A stretch of DNA of 64,000 nucleotides from the NCBI RefSeq assembly GCF_003711265.1, contig NZ_CP024634.1, forward strand, positions 1,240,001 through 1,304,000, given 5' to 3'. Positions 63,916 to 64,000 of the stretch are shown here, piece by piece. The notes beneath the pieces were generated by a model. It worked only from the letters and a program-made list of their open reading frames with translations, had not been told where the DNA came from and ran no database searches. The position numbers and the translations under genes are program-made. This DNA comes from Bathymodiolus thermophilus thioautotrophic gill symbiont (GTDB lineage Bacteria > Pseudomonadota > Gammaproteobacteria > PS1 > Pseudothioglobaceae). Position 1 is the first letter of the stretch. Each line of letters begins with the position of its first letter.

Positions 63916-64000
63916 TAGTGTTTTTGCAACTATTTTTGATAACGGGTGGGGTCAACTATATTCGCCTCCTTGAAGCCGAGTTTTCTATATTCGCAAGCAT

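Overview
The window is AT-rich bacterial chromosome. Gene order and family content (lgt-thyA, rnc-era-recO-pdxJ-acpS, murA-hisG-hisD with mlaC, iscRSUA-hscBA-fdx, fabF-acpP) are gammaproteobacterial. Small housekeeping operons sit beside repeat-rich secreted proteins, decayed mobile elements and many pseudogenes. This recalls the SUP05/Thioglobus group of sulfur oxidisers and their invertebrate gill symbionts. That placement is an inference; no rRNA or sulfur-oxidation gene lies in the window.

Layout. 1-8.3 kb: a ctpA fragment, an MlaC-like protein, an ArsR regulator, tRNA-Arg, lgt-thyA-phnA, a stand-alone Cas6-like protein, then the rnc-era-(ydjM-like)-recO-pdxJ-acpS operon. 8.4-14.2 kb: two tandem paralogous secreted proteins built from 25-residue DUF285 repeats with RTX-type C-termini. 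14.5-28.4 kb: ubiG, bcp, lepA, an S1/P1 nuclease, ypjD, ffh, a nucleotide-sensing-fold protein coupled to a 46-residue basic protein, hisD, hisG, murA, mlaC and uvrC. 28.4-38.4 kb: accessory genes. These are a polysaccharide deacetylase lipoprotein, a nucleoside hydrolase beside a broken nucleoside-gate transporter, two metzincin-like proteins that have lost the catalytic glutamate, a LysE exporter, and a cytidylyltransferase with a CDP-alcohol phosphatidyltransferase.

38.4-46.9 kb is an island between two 210-250 bp direct repeats. I read it as two tandem, decayed integrons. Each has a broken intI on the plus strand, an attI-like region 5' of it, and cassettes running the other way with attC-like sites (HicBA toxin-antitoxin, lipoprotein, nuclease-like and unknown genes). 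The second intI is cut by a 1303 bp IS element with a 5 bp target duplication. A 161 bp palindromic MITE family, with ends resembling that IS, is scattered over the window.

46.9-57.4 kb: a TtcA-like PP-loop protein, an LpxL-type acyltransferase, cysE, and the isc operon. A zeta-toxin-like kinase with a small partner is inserted between hscB and hscA. ApbC/Mrp and two conserved unknowns follow. 57.5-64 kb: metG, tRNA-Ser, oligopeptidase A, fabF and acpP.

How the genes work together: cysE supplies O-acetylserine for cysteine, IscS takes sulfur from cysteine, IscU/IscA/HscBA/Fdx build Fe-S clusters, and ApbC and TtcA-like proteins are cluster-linked. acpS and acpP/fabF belong to fatty acid synthesis, and the LpxL-like enzyme and MurA to the envelope.
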